From: Akkermansia muciniphila | GTDB taxonomy: Bacteria > Verrucomicrobiota > Verrucomicrobiia > Limisphaerales > BJHT01 | Length of the DNA: 64,000 nucleotides | Direction: 5' to 3' | Assembly: GCA_945861535.1 (NCBI GenBank) | Contig: CAMAUZ010000027.1 | Coordinates: forward strand, 1 to 64,000 | Shown here: one piece after another, positions 49,901 through 57,226 of the stretch | Numbering within the stretch: the first letter of the stretch is position 1 | How the letters are laid out: each line of letters begins with the position of its first letter | Program-made: the position numbers and the translations under genes | The notes under the pieces: generated by a model | The model's database searches: none | Told to the model about the DNA's origin: nothing | What the model saw: the letters and a program-made list of their open reading frames with translations, nothing else

Positions 49901-52663
49901 CTCGGTCAGCTCTACTTCGAGGGCCTCGGCGTGCCGCAGAATTTTGCGGAAGCCTTCAAAATGTTCAGCGCCGCCGCTGATGCCGGACACGCCGGCTCGA
50001 TGCACAAACTCGGCCTCTGCCACGAGCAAGGACTGGGCGTGCCGCACGACGACGCCAAGGCCGCCTACTGGTTCCGCCGCGCCGCCGAAAAGGACGATGC
50101 CGCCGCGCAGTGCAAGCTCGCCCAGGCGCTCGAAAACGGCACCGGCGTTGCCGCCAATCCCGCCGAGGCCGTCCATTGGTATCGCAAGTCCGCGACGGCC
50201 GGGAACGCCGAAGCGCAGGCGCGAATGGGGCAGTTCCATCACCGCGGCCAGAATGTCGCGCGCGATCCCAACGAGGCCTTCAAGTGGTTCATGATGGCCG
50301 CCCGCCAGGGCGATGCCGAATCCGCCGCCAAGCTCGGCCTCTACTTCGAGCAGGGCCTCGGCATTCAGCAGGATTACGCGCAGGCCCTGCGCTGGACGCA
50401 GGAAGCCGCCAAGCACGGCATCCCCGACGCCCAGGCGCGGCTCGGCAATTTCTACGACCAGGGCCTCGGCGTCGGTCGCGATTACAAACGCGCCGCGGAA
50501 AATTTCCTCAAAGCCGCCGAACAAGGCGTGCCCGAAGCGCAAGCCCGCCTCGCGCAATATCACGAACGCGGTCAGGGCGTTCCGCAGGATCACGCGGAGG
50601 CCGTGAAGTGGTACCGCCGCGCCGCCGAGAGCGGGCATCCCGCCGCGCAATTCACCCTCGGTTCCATCCTCCAACGGGGCGACGGCGTGGAACGCGACCC
50701 GACCGAAGCCGCCCGGTGGTTTGGCCGCGCCGCGCAACAGGGCCACATGGTTGCGCAATACGAACTGGGCCTCTGCCAGTTGCACGGACGCGGCGTGTCG
50801 CAGGACGCCGCCGCCGCCGCGCGTAGCTTCCAGCAGGCCGCCGAACAGGGCCATCTCTCCGCCAAATTCGCCCTCGGCCAGCTTCACTACGAAGGCCTGG
50901 GCCTCGCGAAAAATGCCAGCGAAGCCGCGCGCCTCTTCCAGACCGTGGCCGACCAGGGCCACGCCGGCGGCCAATACCACCTCGGCCTCTGCTACGAGCA
51001 GGGCCTCGGTGTGGATCAGGATTCCAAGCGCGCCGCGCACTGGTTCCGCCTCGCCGCCGAACAGGACGAGCCGAACGCCCAATTCAAATACGGCCTCTGT
51101 CTCGAGGTCGGCAAAGGCGTCCCCGATTCCCTCACCGACGCCATCGCGTGGTACCGCAAGGCCGCGCTCCACGGCAACGCCGAAGCCCAGAGCCGCCTCG
51201 GTAATTTCTACGACCGCGGACTCAACGTGCCGCAGGACTATCCCGAGGCCGCCCGCTGGTTTCAGCTTGCCGCCGCCCAGGGCGTCCCCGACGCGCAGGC
51301 ACGCCTCGGCATTCTCTACGAACAGGGCCTCGGTCTGCCGCAAGATTCCACCCAGGCCGCGCATTGGTTCCAAAAAGCCGCCGAGCAAAACATCGTCGAA
51401 GCCCAGGCCCGCATTGGTCAGGCCTACGAACGCGGCCAGGGCGTGCCGCAGGATATTGCCCAGGCCATCCATTGGTATCGCCGCGCCGCCGAGAGCAACC
51501 ACGCCAACGCGCAGTTCACCCTCGGCACGCTCTTCCAAAAAGGTCAGGGCGTCCCCGAAGACTACGCCGAAGCCGCCAAGTGGTTCATCAAGGCCGCCCA
51601 GCAAGGGCACATGGGCGCCTACTACAAATTAGGCATCTGTCATCAGTTGGGTCAGGGCGTGAAGCAGAACTATCTCGAAGCCGCCAAGTGTTTCCGCAAA
51701 GGAGCCGAACAAGGCCACTTGGATTCCAAGTACTCCCTGGGACAACTCTACTTCCAAGGTCTCGGCGTTCCGCAGAATTATTCCGAAGCTCTCAACCATT
51801 TCCGCGAAATTGCCGAGAAAGGTCATCCCGGCGGCCAATATCAGCTCGGCGTCTGCTACGAACACGGACACAGCCTCGAGAAGGATATTAAGAAGGCCGT
51901 CCATTGGTACCGCCTCGCCGCCGCCCAAGACGAACCCAGCGCGCAATTCCAGCTCGGCTACTGTCTCGAAACCGGCACCGGCGTCGCCGCGAACATCCAG
52001 GAAGCCGTCGCTTGCTTCCAAAAAGCCGCCGAACATGGCAATGCCGAAGCCCAGAACCGCATCGGGCGCTACTACGATGCCGGCCTGAATCTCCCGCAAG
52101 ACCACGCCCTCGCCTTTAAGTGGACCCAACTCGCCGCCAAACAGGGCGTCCCCGAAGCCCAGGCCCGCCTCGGTCGCTATTATGACTGCGGCCTGGGTGT
52201 GGAACGCGACCTCAACGCCGCCGCCATGTGGCTCCGCCTCGCCGCCGAATCCGGTGTCATCGACGCCCAAGCCCGCGTCGGCCGCTATTACGACGAAGGC
52301 ACCGTCTATGGCCAGGACTACGCCGAAGCCGTCAAGTGGTACCATCTCGCCGCCGACAAGGGCCACGTCGAATCCCAGTTCCGGCTCGGTCAATGCTACG
52401 AACTGACCAAAGGCGTCACCCAAGACTACGCCGCCGCGTACAAATGGTATAACCAGGCCGCCGCCGCCGGTGACAAGCGCGCCATCGAAAGCCGCGACAA
52501 AATCCTGCGCCTCATGAACCCCGGCCAGGTCGCCGACGCCCAGCGGCAAGCCACCGAGACCTACCGCGCCCAGGCCCAGAAACTCGCCACCGACAAAGCC
52601 ACCCAGCACAAACTTAAGTTTGTCCTCGACTGGCAGAAAGCCAACCAGGACAAGGCCAAATAA
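46922..52663 (+). CDS. Giant Sel1-repeat protein
   Basis: The 1913-residue cytoplasmic-looking protein (no signal peptide, no TM) is built from roughly 44 Sel1-like repeats of 36 residues (pattern AQxxLGxxYxxGxGVxxDxxEAxxWxxxAAxxG). Two short modules of three repeats each (~8-120 and ~225-345) are separated by Pro/Ala-rich linkers (~140-220 and ~345-510). An almost unbroken array from ~515 to ~1880 follows, then a short helical tail. Within the array, units with LDSK or LSAK recur at 864-, 972- and 864-bp spacing, showing a higher-order block of eight (once nine) repeats. Sel1 arrays form superhelical protein-binding scaffolds. Divergent pairing with the CHAT protease gene suggests regulator, adaptor or substrate; that is inference. 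Confidence 0.9.
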   Translation: MSNTNLKTLLTKASEGDPNAQYEIGLLLTKGEGVRQDFAAAAGWLKKAATAGVIDAQFVLGALYQKGKGVPQDSAQAVTWYRKAAEQGDAASQFNLGYCCELGEGTDKNLPEALAWYAKAAAQGDEDARQAHQDLQAQLDKVIPITVPARPAAPPAPAPATPPTQTISFAAPPELKAATASKPAPPPKQPEPPEPVAVAPVVAAPMPEEPAAPAEAEAPLPDTEEELHQLAEEGHPGAQLKLGLRYATGEGAEQNNAMAAHWVRAAAEQGHADAEFALGVFYHRGQGVAQDFSEAVRWYERAAQNGNPTAQFNLGYCYEIGEGLPKDGERAIHWYQQAAAQGDADARLALQELGAPELPPAAPAPAPAPAPVTAHAPAPVPAPTPIPMAEPVAPTAPAAPEWAPAAMLPVPDIAAPVYLAPEPAAPPAVEKAAVPAPVAASLPVASPAPNAPAVPAEPAAPLISLLPEPEIVTSPELQLAEPPPAPEPPKRAEPPMPEPPPVKAEPYQQLVDAAEAGDPQAQYKLGLKYLNGDEVERDEVLAGVLFQIAASKGVHEAQFTLGKLHHTGQGVPQNFAESIRHYRMAAEQGNIGAQFKLAEHYQHGEGDLAKDPVEAIRWHRLAAQNGHPNAQYTLGSFYQTGEGVTQDFVEAARWFHQAAEQGHMLAQHKLGAAYQIGQGVPQDFTRAAEFFRHAGAQGSLDSKYALGQLCLQGSGVKKDAAEAVRLFTETAKAGHAAAQYQLGLCQEHGLGTAENLQDAAHWFRLAATQGNAEAMFKLGASLEHGRGVPQDYHEAIEWYQKAAELGVAEAQAKLGAFHDRGHIVAQDFATAAHWYGLAAEKGIPDAQARLGVLHDQGLGVPQDHARAAHWLRRAAESGIVDAQAKIGQYYDQGLGVAVDHAEAAKWHRRAAESGHAGAQYTVGCLFQAGQHVGQDFAEAARWFTRASDQGNFDANYKLGLCYQHGQGVKQDYQTAVRYFTQCAEKGHLDSKLALGQLYFEGLGVPQNFAEAFKMFSAAADAGHAGSMHKLGLCHEQGLGVPHDDAKAAYWFRRAAEKDDAAAQCKLAQALENGTGVAANPAEAVHWYRKSATAGNAEAQARMGQFHHRGQNVARDPNEAFKWFMMAARQGDAESAAKLGLYFEQGLGIQQDYAQALRWTQEAAKHGIPDAQARLGNFYDQGLGVGRDYKRAAENFLKAAEQGVPEAQARLAQYHERGQGVPQDHAEAVKWYRRAAESGHPAAQFTLGSILQRGDGVERDPTEAARWFGRAAQQGHMVAQYELGLCQLHGRGVSQDAAAAARSFQQAAEQGHLSAKFALGQLHYEGLGLAKNASEAARLFQTVADQGHAGGQYHLGLCYEQGLGVDQDSKRAAHWFRLAAEQDEPNAQFKYGLCLEVGKGVPDSLTDAIAWYRKAALHGNAEAQSRLGNFYDRGLNVPQDYPEAARWFQLAAAQGVPDAQARLGILYEQGLGLPQDSTQAAHWFQKAAEQNIVEAQARIGQAYERGQGVPQDIAQAIHWYRRAAESNHANAQFTLGTLFQKGQGVPEDYAEAAKWFIKAAQQGHMGAYYKLGICHQLGQGVKQNYLEAAKCFRKGAEQGHLDSKYSLGQLYFQGLGVPQNYSEALNHFREIAEKGHPGGQYQLGVCYEHGHSLEKDIKKAVHWYRLAAAQDEPSAQFQLGYCLETGTGVAANIQEAVACFQKAAEHGNAEAQNRIGRYYDAGLNLPQDHALAFKWTQLAAKQGVPEAQARLGRYYDCGLGVERDLNAAAMWLRLAAESGVIDAQARVGRYYDEGTVYGQDYAEAVKWYHLAADKGHVESQFRLGQCYELTKGVTQDYAAAYKWYNQAAAAGDKRAIESRDKILRLMNPGQVADAQRQATETYRAQAQKLATDKATQHKLKFVLDWQKANQDKAK

Positions 52664-52681
52664 CCGCCGTCCCGGGCATGA

Positions 52682-53020
52682 ATGCCCGCGCGTCCCATGC
52701 CTCTCACGCGGCTAACCCTTCTCGCCAGCACCGTGCTCCTCGCGCCGGTGCTGGCGGTGGCCCAAGATCAAGGCGCTCCCCACAGCCCCACGAACTCCCT
52801 GCTGTACAACATCCTCTTAACCCTCTTCCCTTTCGGCCTCTTCGCCCTAGTCATCTACTGGTTCCTTCGCCGCACCCAGTCCAGTCCTCAATCCAAACGC
52901 CTGGCCGATTATATGACTCGCCACGAACAGAACATGGCGCGCCAGGAACACCACATGGCCCGCCTCGAAGATTCCCTCGAACGCATCGCCAAAGCGCTTG
53001 AAAAACGGGACACCCACTGA
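52682..53020 (+). CDS. Small membrane protein with cytoplasmic coiled coil
   Basis: The 112-residue protein has a signal-like hydrophobic N-terminus (~8-27, cleavage possible at VLA-VAQ), a second helix (~43-63, ILLTLFPFGLFALVIYWFL) and a charged coiled coil (~75-110, HEQNMARQEHHMARLEDSLERIAKALEKR). ATG 52682 and ATG 52697 are both possible. It begins 18 bp after the Sel1 gene stop, so it probably shares that transcript. No family was recognised beyond the general layout. Confidence 0.65.
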   Translation: MPARPMPLTRLTLLASTVLLAPVLAVAQDQGAPHSPTNSLLYNILLTLFPFGLFALVIYWFLRRTQSSPQSKRLADYMTRHEQNMARQEHHMARLEDSLERIAKALEKRDTH

Positions 53021-53168
53021 GAATCGGCCGGCCGGTTTCCGTCCCATCCCTTCGCGCCCTTTGCGTGAGGCAAAACTTCCCCGCTCCGAATAAATCTAAG
53101 ACTAACGGCATCTCCTCTCCCCATTTTCCTGTCCCTAATTTTTCTGTCCTACTCCGGTCCCCCTTAGG

Positions 53169-53654
53169 ATGAACACCGACAACCCCCTCAAACAATTCGC
53201 TGCCGTCTTCCTAGTCGCCCTCCTCGTCTATGTCGCGTCCTACTCCTGGATCGAGCACAAGCGCAAAGTCCACGGCCCCTGGCAAATCACCTTCACCACC
53301 GACCCCGCCGGCCACCCCACCCTCACCATCAACCAACCCTCCCTCGGCATCACCAACGCCCGTGTCATCCTTGTCGAAGAGACCGCCACCCTCACCAACT
53401 CCCCCGTCACCCTCGCCCTCAAAGACCCCCGCCAAACCCCCATCCCCGTCCCCTTCGGCAAACTCAAATTCATGGACCTCACCTTCCTCCCCGGCACCCT
53501 CACCTTCGAACTCCACGGCCACGAAATCGAACTCCTCCCCCGCACCCTCTACCTCAACCGCAAGGAAATCGCCTGGTCCCCGGGCGCCGAATTCAAGCTC
53601 CTGACCTCTGAAAAACTCCCCGCCGCCGCATTGACACCGCGGAAGAAGAAGTGA
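53169..53654 (+). CDS. Membrane-anchored hypothetical beta-rich protein
   Basis: The 161-residue protein has one N-terminal helix (~8-26, FAAVFLVALLVYVASYSWI) and a soluble beta-rich domain (WQITFTTDPAGHPTLTI, TLTFELHGHEIELLPRTLYL) ending in a basic tail. No family was recognised. The 148-bp spacer before it holds the words 'ccctttgcgtgaggcaaaac' and 'ccccattttcctgtccc', which recur in other spacers. Confidence 0.6.
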   Translation: MNTDNPLKQFAAVFLVALLVYVASYSWIEHKRKVHGPWQITFTTDPAGHPTLTINQPSLGITNARVILVEETATLTNSPVTLALKDPRQTPIPVPFGKLKFMDLTFLPGTLTFELHGHEIELLPRTLYLNRKEIAWSPGAEFKLLTSEKLPAAALTPRKKK

Positions 53655-54007
53655 CCGCCTGGGATGGAAAAGTAATTAGTAATTAGTGATTAGTCAGAAG
53701 CGGTCGATCAACATCGCCCCCCATTTAAAAACCACGAATTACCAATCACCTATTCCCAACGACTCCGACTCACGACTAATCACTAATGAGCCACTTTCAA
53801 AACCCCGGCTGGTTTATCTTTTACCCACCATCTTTTACCATCTGTATCCCGTCCCCTCGTCCAAGACCCAAGCATCTGGTAAAAGATGAGCGGTAAAAGA
53901 TGGAAAGCCGGAACTGTGAAGCCAAGATTTTCCAAATGCCTCTAATTACCAATCACTAATTTCTTCCCCCTCCCTTCCCAGACCCCAGACCCTAGCCCCC
54001 AGACCCT
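53655..54007. repeat. Spacer packed with short AT-rich and CATCTTTTACC repeats
   Basis: The words taattagtgattag, attaccaatcac and actaatcactaatg alternate in both orientations (53667-53790 and 53942-53962). catcttttacca (53829-53840) and an earlier atcttttaccca are mirrored by tggtaaaagatg (53877-53888) and ggtaaaagatgg (53891-53902), forming a long imperfect hairpin flanked by ccgg..ccgg. Before 54008, agaccccagaccctag-like units repeat in tandem. No gene is seen. Confidence 0.7.
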
Positions 54008-54793
54008 ATGTCTCCCTCCTCCACCTACCTCCACCGCTGCCGCGACCTCATCACCGCCGTCGAGCACCAGCTCCCCACCATCCACCGCGCCGCCGACTGG
54101 TTCGCCGCGACCATCCTTGCCGGCCGCATGGTGCATCTCTTCGGCTCCGGCCACAGCCGCATCCTCGTGGAGGAAATGTGGCCCCGTTACGGCTCCTTCC
54201 CCGGCTTCAACCCCATTGTCGAACTCTCCCTCAGCTTCCACAACCTCGTCGTCGGTGCCAATGGGCAGCGCCAGGCCATGTTCCTCGAAAACGTCTCCGG
54301 CCTCGCCGAACGCATCCTCCGCAACTTCGACCTCTCCCCCCTCGACACCGCCCTCGTCATCTCCTCCAGCGGTTGCAACGTAGTTCCCATCGAGATCGCC
54401 GCGGGTTTCCGCCAGCGCGGCGTCAAAGTCGTCGCCATCGTCTCCACCGCCCATAGCGACGCCAGCCCCAGCCGCCACCCCACCGGCAAGAAACTCCAGG
54501 ACTTCGCCGACCTCGTCCTCGACACCGGCGCGCCCGTCGGCGACGCCATGGTCGCCATCCCCGGCCTCGACACCCCCGTCGCCCCCGGCTCCACCGTCGG
54601 CGGCTGCCTCCTCGTCAATTCCATCAAAGCCGAAACCGCCGCCCGCCTCACCGCCGCCGGCCATCCCCCAAAAGTCCTCACCGCCAGCGCCCTCGTCGGT
54701 CCCGACAAAGCCACCCAACTCTTCGAAGCCGCCTACGACGAACACGCACGGAGGCTGGCCAAGCTCTACGAAAACCTCGGCGCGCGAGAGTAA
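54008..54793 (+). CDS. SIS-domain sugar-phosphate-binding protein (UPF0309-like)
   Basis: The 261-residue cytoplasmic protein carries a phosphosugar isomerase (SIS) fold: VHLFGSGHSRILVEEMWPRYGSFPGFNP, ALVISSSGCNVVPIEIA (Ser-rich phosphosugar loop) and VAIVSTAHS. It matches the layout of UPF0309/SIS proteins thought to act on amino-sugar phosphates. Late residues GSTVGGCLLVNSIKAE are also typical of that group. It stands alone between repeat-rich spacers, so the pathway is unknown. Confidence 0.85.
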   Translation: MSPSSTYLHRCRDLITAVEHQLPTIHRAADWFAATILAGRMVHLFGSGHSRILVEEMWPRYGSFPGFNPIVELSLSFHNLVVGANGQRQAMFLENVSGLAERILRNFDLSPLDTALVISSSGCNVVPIEIAAGFRQRGVKVVAIVSTAHSDASPSRHPTGKKLQDFADLVLDTGAPVGDAMVAIPGLDTPVAPGSTVGGCLLVNSIKAETAARLTAAGHPPKVLTASALVGPDKATQLFEAAYDEHARRLAKLYENLGARE

Positions 54794-54820
54794 TTATGAA
54801 GGATGAAGTATGAATGATGA
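54792..54820 (+). repeat. Left arm of inverted repeat flanking the four-helix-bundle gene
   Basis: AATTATGAAGGATGAA (54792-54807) is exactly inverted at 55261-55276. It continues as gtatgaatgatga, overlapping the gene start at 54810. Confidence 0.75.
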
Positions 54821-55178
54821 AACCAAGCACCAAGACCTGCGCATTCGAACCAAGAAATTCAGTTTGCGCATCATAGAAATGTTCGTGGATCTGCCCAAAA
54901 ACGAGGTCGCAAAGATACTAGGACGGCAAGTCCTCCGTTCCGGCACCTCCGTTGGCGCAAACTACCGTGAAGGCTACCGCGCCCGGTCCAAACCCGAGTT
55001 CATCTCCAAACTCGGCGATTCCCTAAAGGAACTCGAAGAAACTACGTACTGGCTTGAGCTCTTGACAGAAAGCGGCACCGTTCCACCACCCAAACTCGCG
55101 CCCCTCCTCCAAGAAACCAACGAACTCACCGCCATCCTCACCACCATCGTCAAACGCGCCAAATCATCCCCTTCATAA
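54810..55178 (+). CDS. Four-helix-bundle protein (23S rRNA intervening-sequence protein family)
   Basis: The 122-residue protein shows the family sequence DLRIRTKKFSLRIIEMFVDLPKNEVAKILGRQVLRSGTSVGANYREGYRARSKPEFISKLGDSLKELEETTYWLELL. Members form a four-helix bundle and pentamers; they occur in 23S rRNA intervening sequences, as Avd proteins of diversity-generating retroelements and as lone genes. No reverse transcriptase or rRNA is nearby. The gene is less GC-rich at its 5' end and is enclosed by inverted repeats (54792-54807 and 55261-55276), so it may be part of a small mobile unit. Confidence 0.85.
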   Translation: MNDETKHQDLRIRTKKFSLRIIEMFVDLPKNEVAKILGRQVLRSGTSVGANYREGYRARSKPEFISKLGDSLKELEETTYWLELLTESGTVPPPKLAPLLQETNELTAILTTIVKRAKSSPS

Positions 55179-55199
55179 CTCAGTCCTTCCCCACCCCCA

Positions 55200-55276
55200 T
55201 TTCATACCTCATCCTTCATCCCTCATCCTTGCCCCTCCGCCCCCCTTTCATACTTCATAATTCATCCTTCATAATT
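55200..55276. repeat. Right flank: tandem TTCATCCTTCAT-type words
   Basis: The words ttcatacctcatccttcatc, ctcatcc, ttcatacttcataattc and ttcatccttcataatt follow one another and run into the start of the MetE-like gene at 55278. The last 16 bp mirror 54792-54807. Confidence 0.75.
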
Positions 55277-55277
55277 T

Positions 55278-56351
55278 ATGTTCCGCACCACCGTCATCGG
55301 TTCCTACCCTTTCCCCGGCTGGCTCGAGTTCGCCTGCGCCCACCTCGACCAATTCGGTGAAGCCGACCGCACCGAACTCATCGACGACGCCGTCGCCACC
55401 GCCCTCCGCGACCAACTCGACGCCGGCCTCGACGTCGTCACCGATGGCGAACAAACCCGCCTCGACTTCAATTTATCCTTCTACGGTTTCATCCAAGGCA
55501 TCGAGTTAGAGAGCGCCTCCCCCCGCCACTTCGGCCCCCCCGCCCACGACCAGCGCGGCAAACACCGTGTCATCGCCCCCCTCACCGCCCCCCGCGGCCT
55601 CGGCACCGTCCCCGACTACCTCCGCCTCCAACGCCTCGCCACATCCCCCGTTCCCCCTTCCCCAATTCATACTTCATCCCTCATCCCTCATACTTCCGCA
55701 CCGACGCTCAAAGCGTCGGTGCCCGGCCCCTACACCCTCTCCGGCCGCCTCCTCCCCAATCCCGACCTCGGCTACCCCGACCGCTGGGCCTTGACCGAAG
55801 CCCTCCTCCCCATCGTCCGCCGCGAACTCGAAGCCCTCGTCGCCGCCGGCTGCCGCGAAATCAGCGTCGATGAACCCAGCATGAGCTGCTACGCCCACAA
55901 AGAAGACCCACGCCGCTTCGTGGACATCTTCAACCGCACCGTCGAAACCGTCACCGGCCGCACCCGCGTCTGCACCCACCTCTGCTTCGGCAACTACAAA
56001 GCCCGCGCCGTCGGCCCCCGCCAGCTCGCCCCCATGTTCCCCGCCTTCCTCGATTTCAAGTGCGACGAAATGCACGTCGAAATGGCCAGCCGCGAATTCG
56101 CCGAACTCGAACTCATCACCCACATCGCCCGCCACTGCGACGCCGCCATCGGCATCATCGACGTGAAAAGCTACTACCTCGAAACCCCCGACGACATCGC
56201 CCGCCGCGTCCGCCGCTGCCTCGACTTCGCCCCCGCCGACCGCCTCGCCTTCGCCCCCGACTGCGGCCTCAGCCAAACCGCCCGCTGGGCCGCCAAACAG
56301 AAGCTCAAAAACATGGTCGCGGGCGTGAGTACGGTGCGGAAGGAACTGTGA
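55278..56351 (+). CDS. MetE-like (cobalamin-independent methionine synthase C-domain) protein with repeat-derived insert
   Basis: The 357-residue TIM-barrel protein has the start TTVIGSYPFPGWL, DVVTDGEQTR, EISVDEPSMS, THLCFGN (Cys ligand), HVEMASREFAELE and APDCGLSQTARW (second Cys). This is the zinc-site pattern of the MetE/UROD superfamily. Homologues transfer methyl groups to thiols; this short form may not be a true methionine synthase. Residues ~123-148 (ATSPVPPSPIHTSSLIPHTSAPTLK) are low-complexity and are encoded by dispersed repeat words plus a perfect palindrome (55664-55722). The frame is kept, so the protein may be intact with an added loop. Confidence 0.8.
   Translation: MFRTTVIGSYPFPGWLEFACAHLDQFGEADRTELIDDAVATALRDQLDAGLDVVTDGEQTRLDFNLSFYGFIQGIELESASPRHFGPPAHDQRGKHRVIAPLTAPRGLGTVPDYLRLQRLATSPVPPSPIHTSSLIPHTSAPTLKASVPGPYTLSGRLLPNPDLGYPDRWALTEALLPIVRRELEALVAAGCREISVDEPSMSCYAHKEDPRRFVDIFNRTVETVTGRTRVCTHLCFGNYKARAVGPRQLAPMFPAFLDFKCDEMHVEMASREFAELELITHIARHCDAAIGIIDVKSYYLETPDDIARRVRRCLDFAPADRLAFAPDCGLSQTARWAAKQKLKNMVAGVSTVRKEL
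55664..55722. repeat. Repeat and palindrome inserted within a coding sequence
   Basis: 55664-55696 carries the attcatacttcatccctcat words found in the flanking spacer. 55698-55722 is GCACCGACGCT-CAA-AGCGTCGGTGC, a perfect 11-bp stem with a 3-nt loop. Both are translated in frame inside the MetE-like gene. Confidence 0.8.
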
Positions 56352-57226
56352 GTTTAGAGCCTGCTTGAAAAATTCCCTGAGCCGCGACGGCTTGGGTTCG
56401 GAGTTCCGCGTTTACGCGGCCCGCTGCTCGAATGCCGCACGAACCGCATAAATGCGGAACTCCAAACCGGAGCGCGGCCATCCCGGTCGCAGCGGCGACA
56501 TCGGAGCCATGGTGCTTGGATTTTCCTGCGTCTTCACAAGTGCGGAGCCGCAACCCAAGGAGCGCGGCTGTGTCCGCCGCGGTCCAGCCGCAGCGGCCTC
56601 GAAACCTCGCAGGCACCCGTTGGAATCCATCGCGTCCATTGCGGTCAACCTGCGGCGGCTGATGCTCCGAGCACACAGCCCCGCTCCGGGAGAAATCCTC
56701 GCGACGCGCGAGGAGATCGGAGCGCGGCATTTACGCCGCTTCAGCGTGGGAGGCACGGACCGGGGCGAACCCGCTGCGACATTCGAACGGTGAAGCGGCG
56801 TGAACGCCGCGCTCCTTGGGCTGCGGCTTCGCCGCTCTGTACTACCACCCTGCGTAATCTTTGCGTGCCGCGAGAATTTTTCATGTCACGCTTCCCCCGT
56901 TCCCAGTTCGGCACTTTCCCATTCCCCTTTCCCAAAATCCGCCCTTCGCGTTTCGTGTCTTTCGTGGTTCCGACTGCTTTTTCCAGGATCAAAGCCACTG
57001 ATCTCTAAGTTCGGAAACAAGTCCAAGCATCCCGGCCCCGTCTCCAACCGCAGTGAGTTCACCAAGAATTGGCAAAGGAATGAGGCCCCGAGATTCTATT
57101 CCTTTGCCAACAATCCGGCCGGGCTGAGGGCCACTCATCACCCGGATTCGACAAAGACACCAGAATCAGGCGACCAAAATCAGTCCTCCCGTCCCCATCT
57201 TTCTGCCCCTATTTTTCTGCCGCTCC
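56352..57226. repeat. 875-bp spacer made of composite palindromic repeats
   Basis: About 56568-56595 (ggagcgcggctgtgtccgcc and so on) with about 56650-56691 repeats the arm pair of 26193-26321. 56719-56743 (ggagcgcggcatttacgccg and so on) pairs with 56791-56815, a relative of 62701-62721/62787-62807. 56688-56715 resembles 331-360. Words such as aatctttgcgtgccgcg and tcgtgtctttcgtgg near 56845-56970 match other spacers. 57193-57221 carries catctttctgcccctatttt. No gene is convincing. Confidence 0.65.
57069..57110. repeat. Perfect 13-bp inverted repeat hairpin
   Basis: TTGGCAAAGGAAT (57069-57081) and ATTCCTTTGCCAA (57098-57110) are exactly complementary across 16 nt. It lies downstream of nuoN and may help terminate the nuo transcript. 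It is related to the arms at 27946-28046. Confidence 0.75.

Noticed and set aside
47000-52609. Regular nucleotide repetition that could suggest a CRISPR or satellite array
   Set aside because: The 108-bp period is in frame and encodes degenerate 36-residue Sel1 repeats; there are no conserved short repeats with unique spacers.
54810-55178. Diversity-generating retroelement, because the four-helix-bundle protein resembles Avd
   Set aside because: No reverse transcriptase and no template/variable repeat pair is visible within 10 kb on either side.
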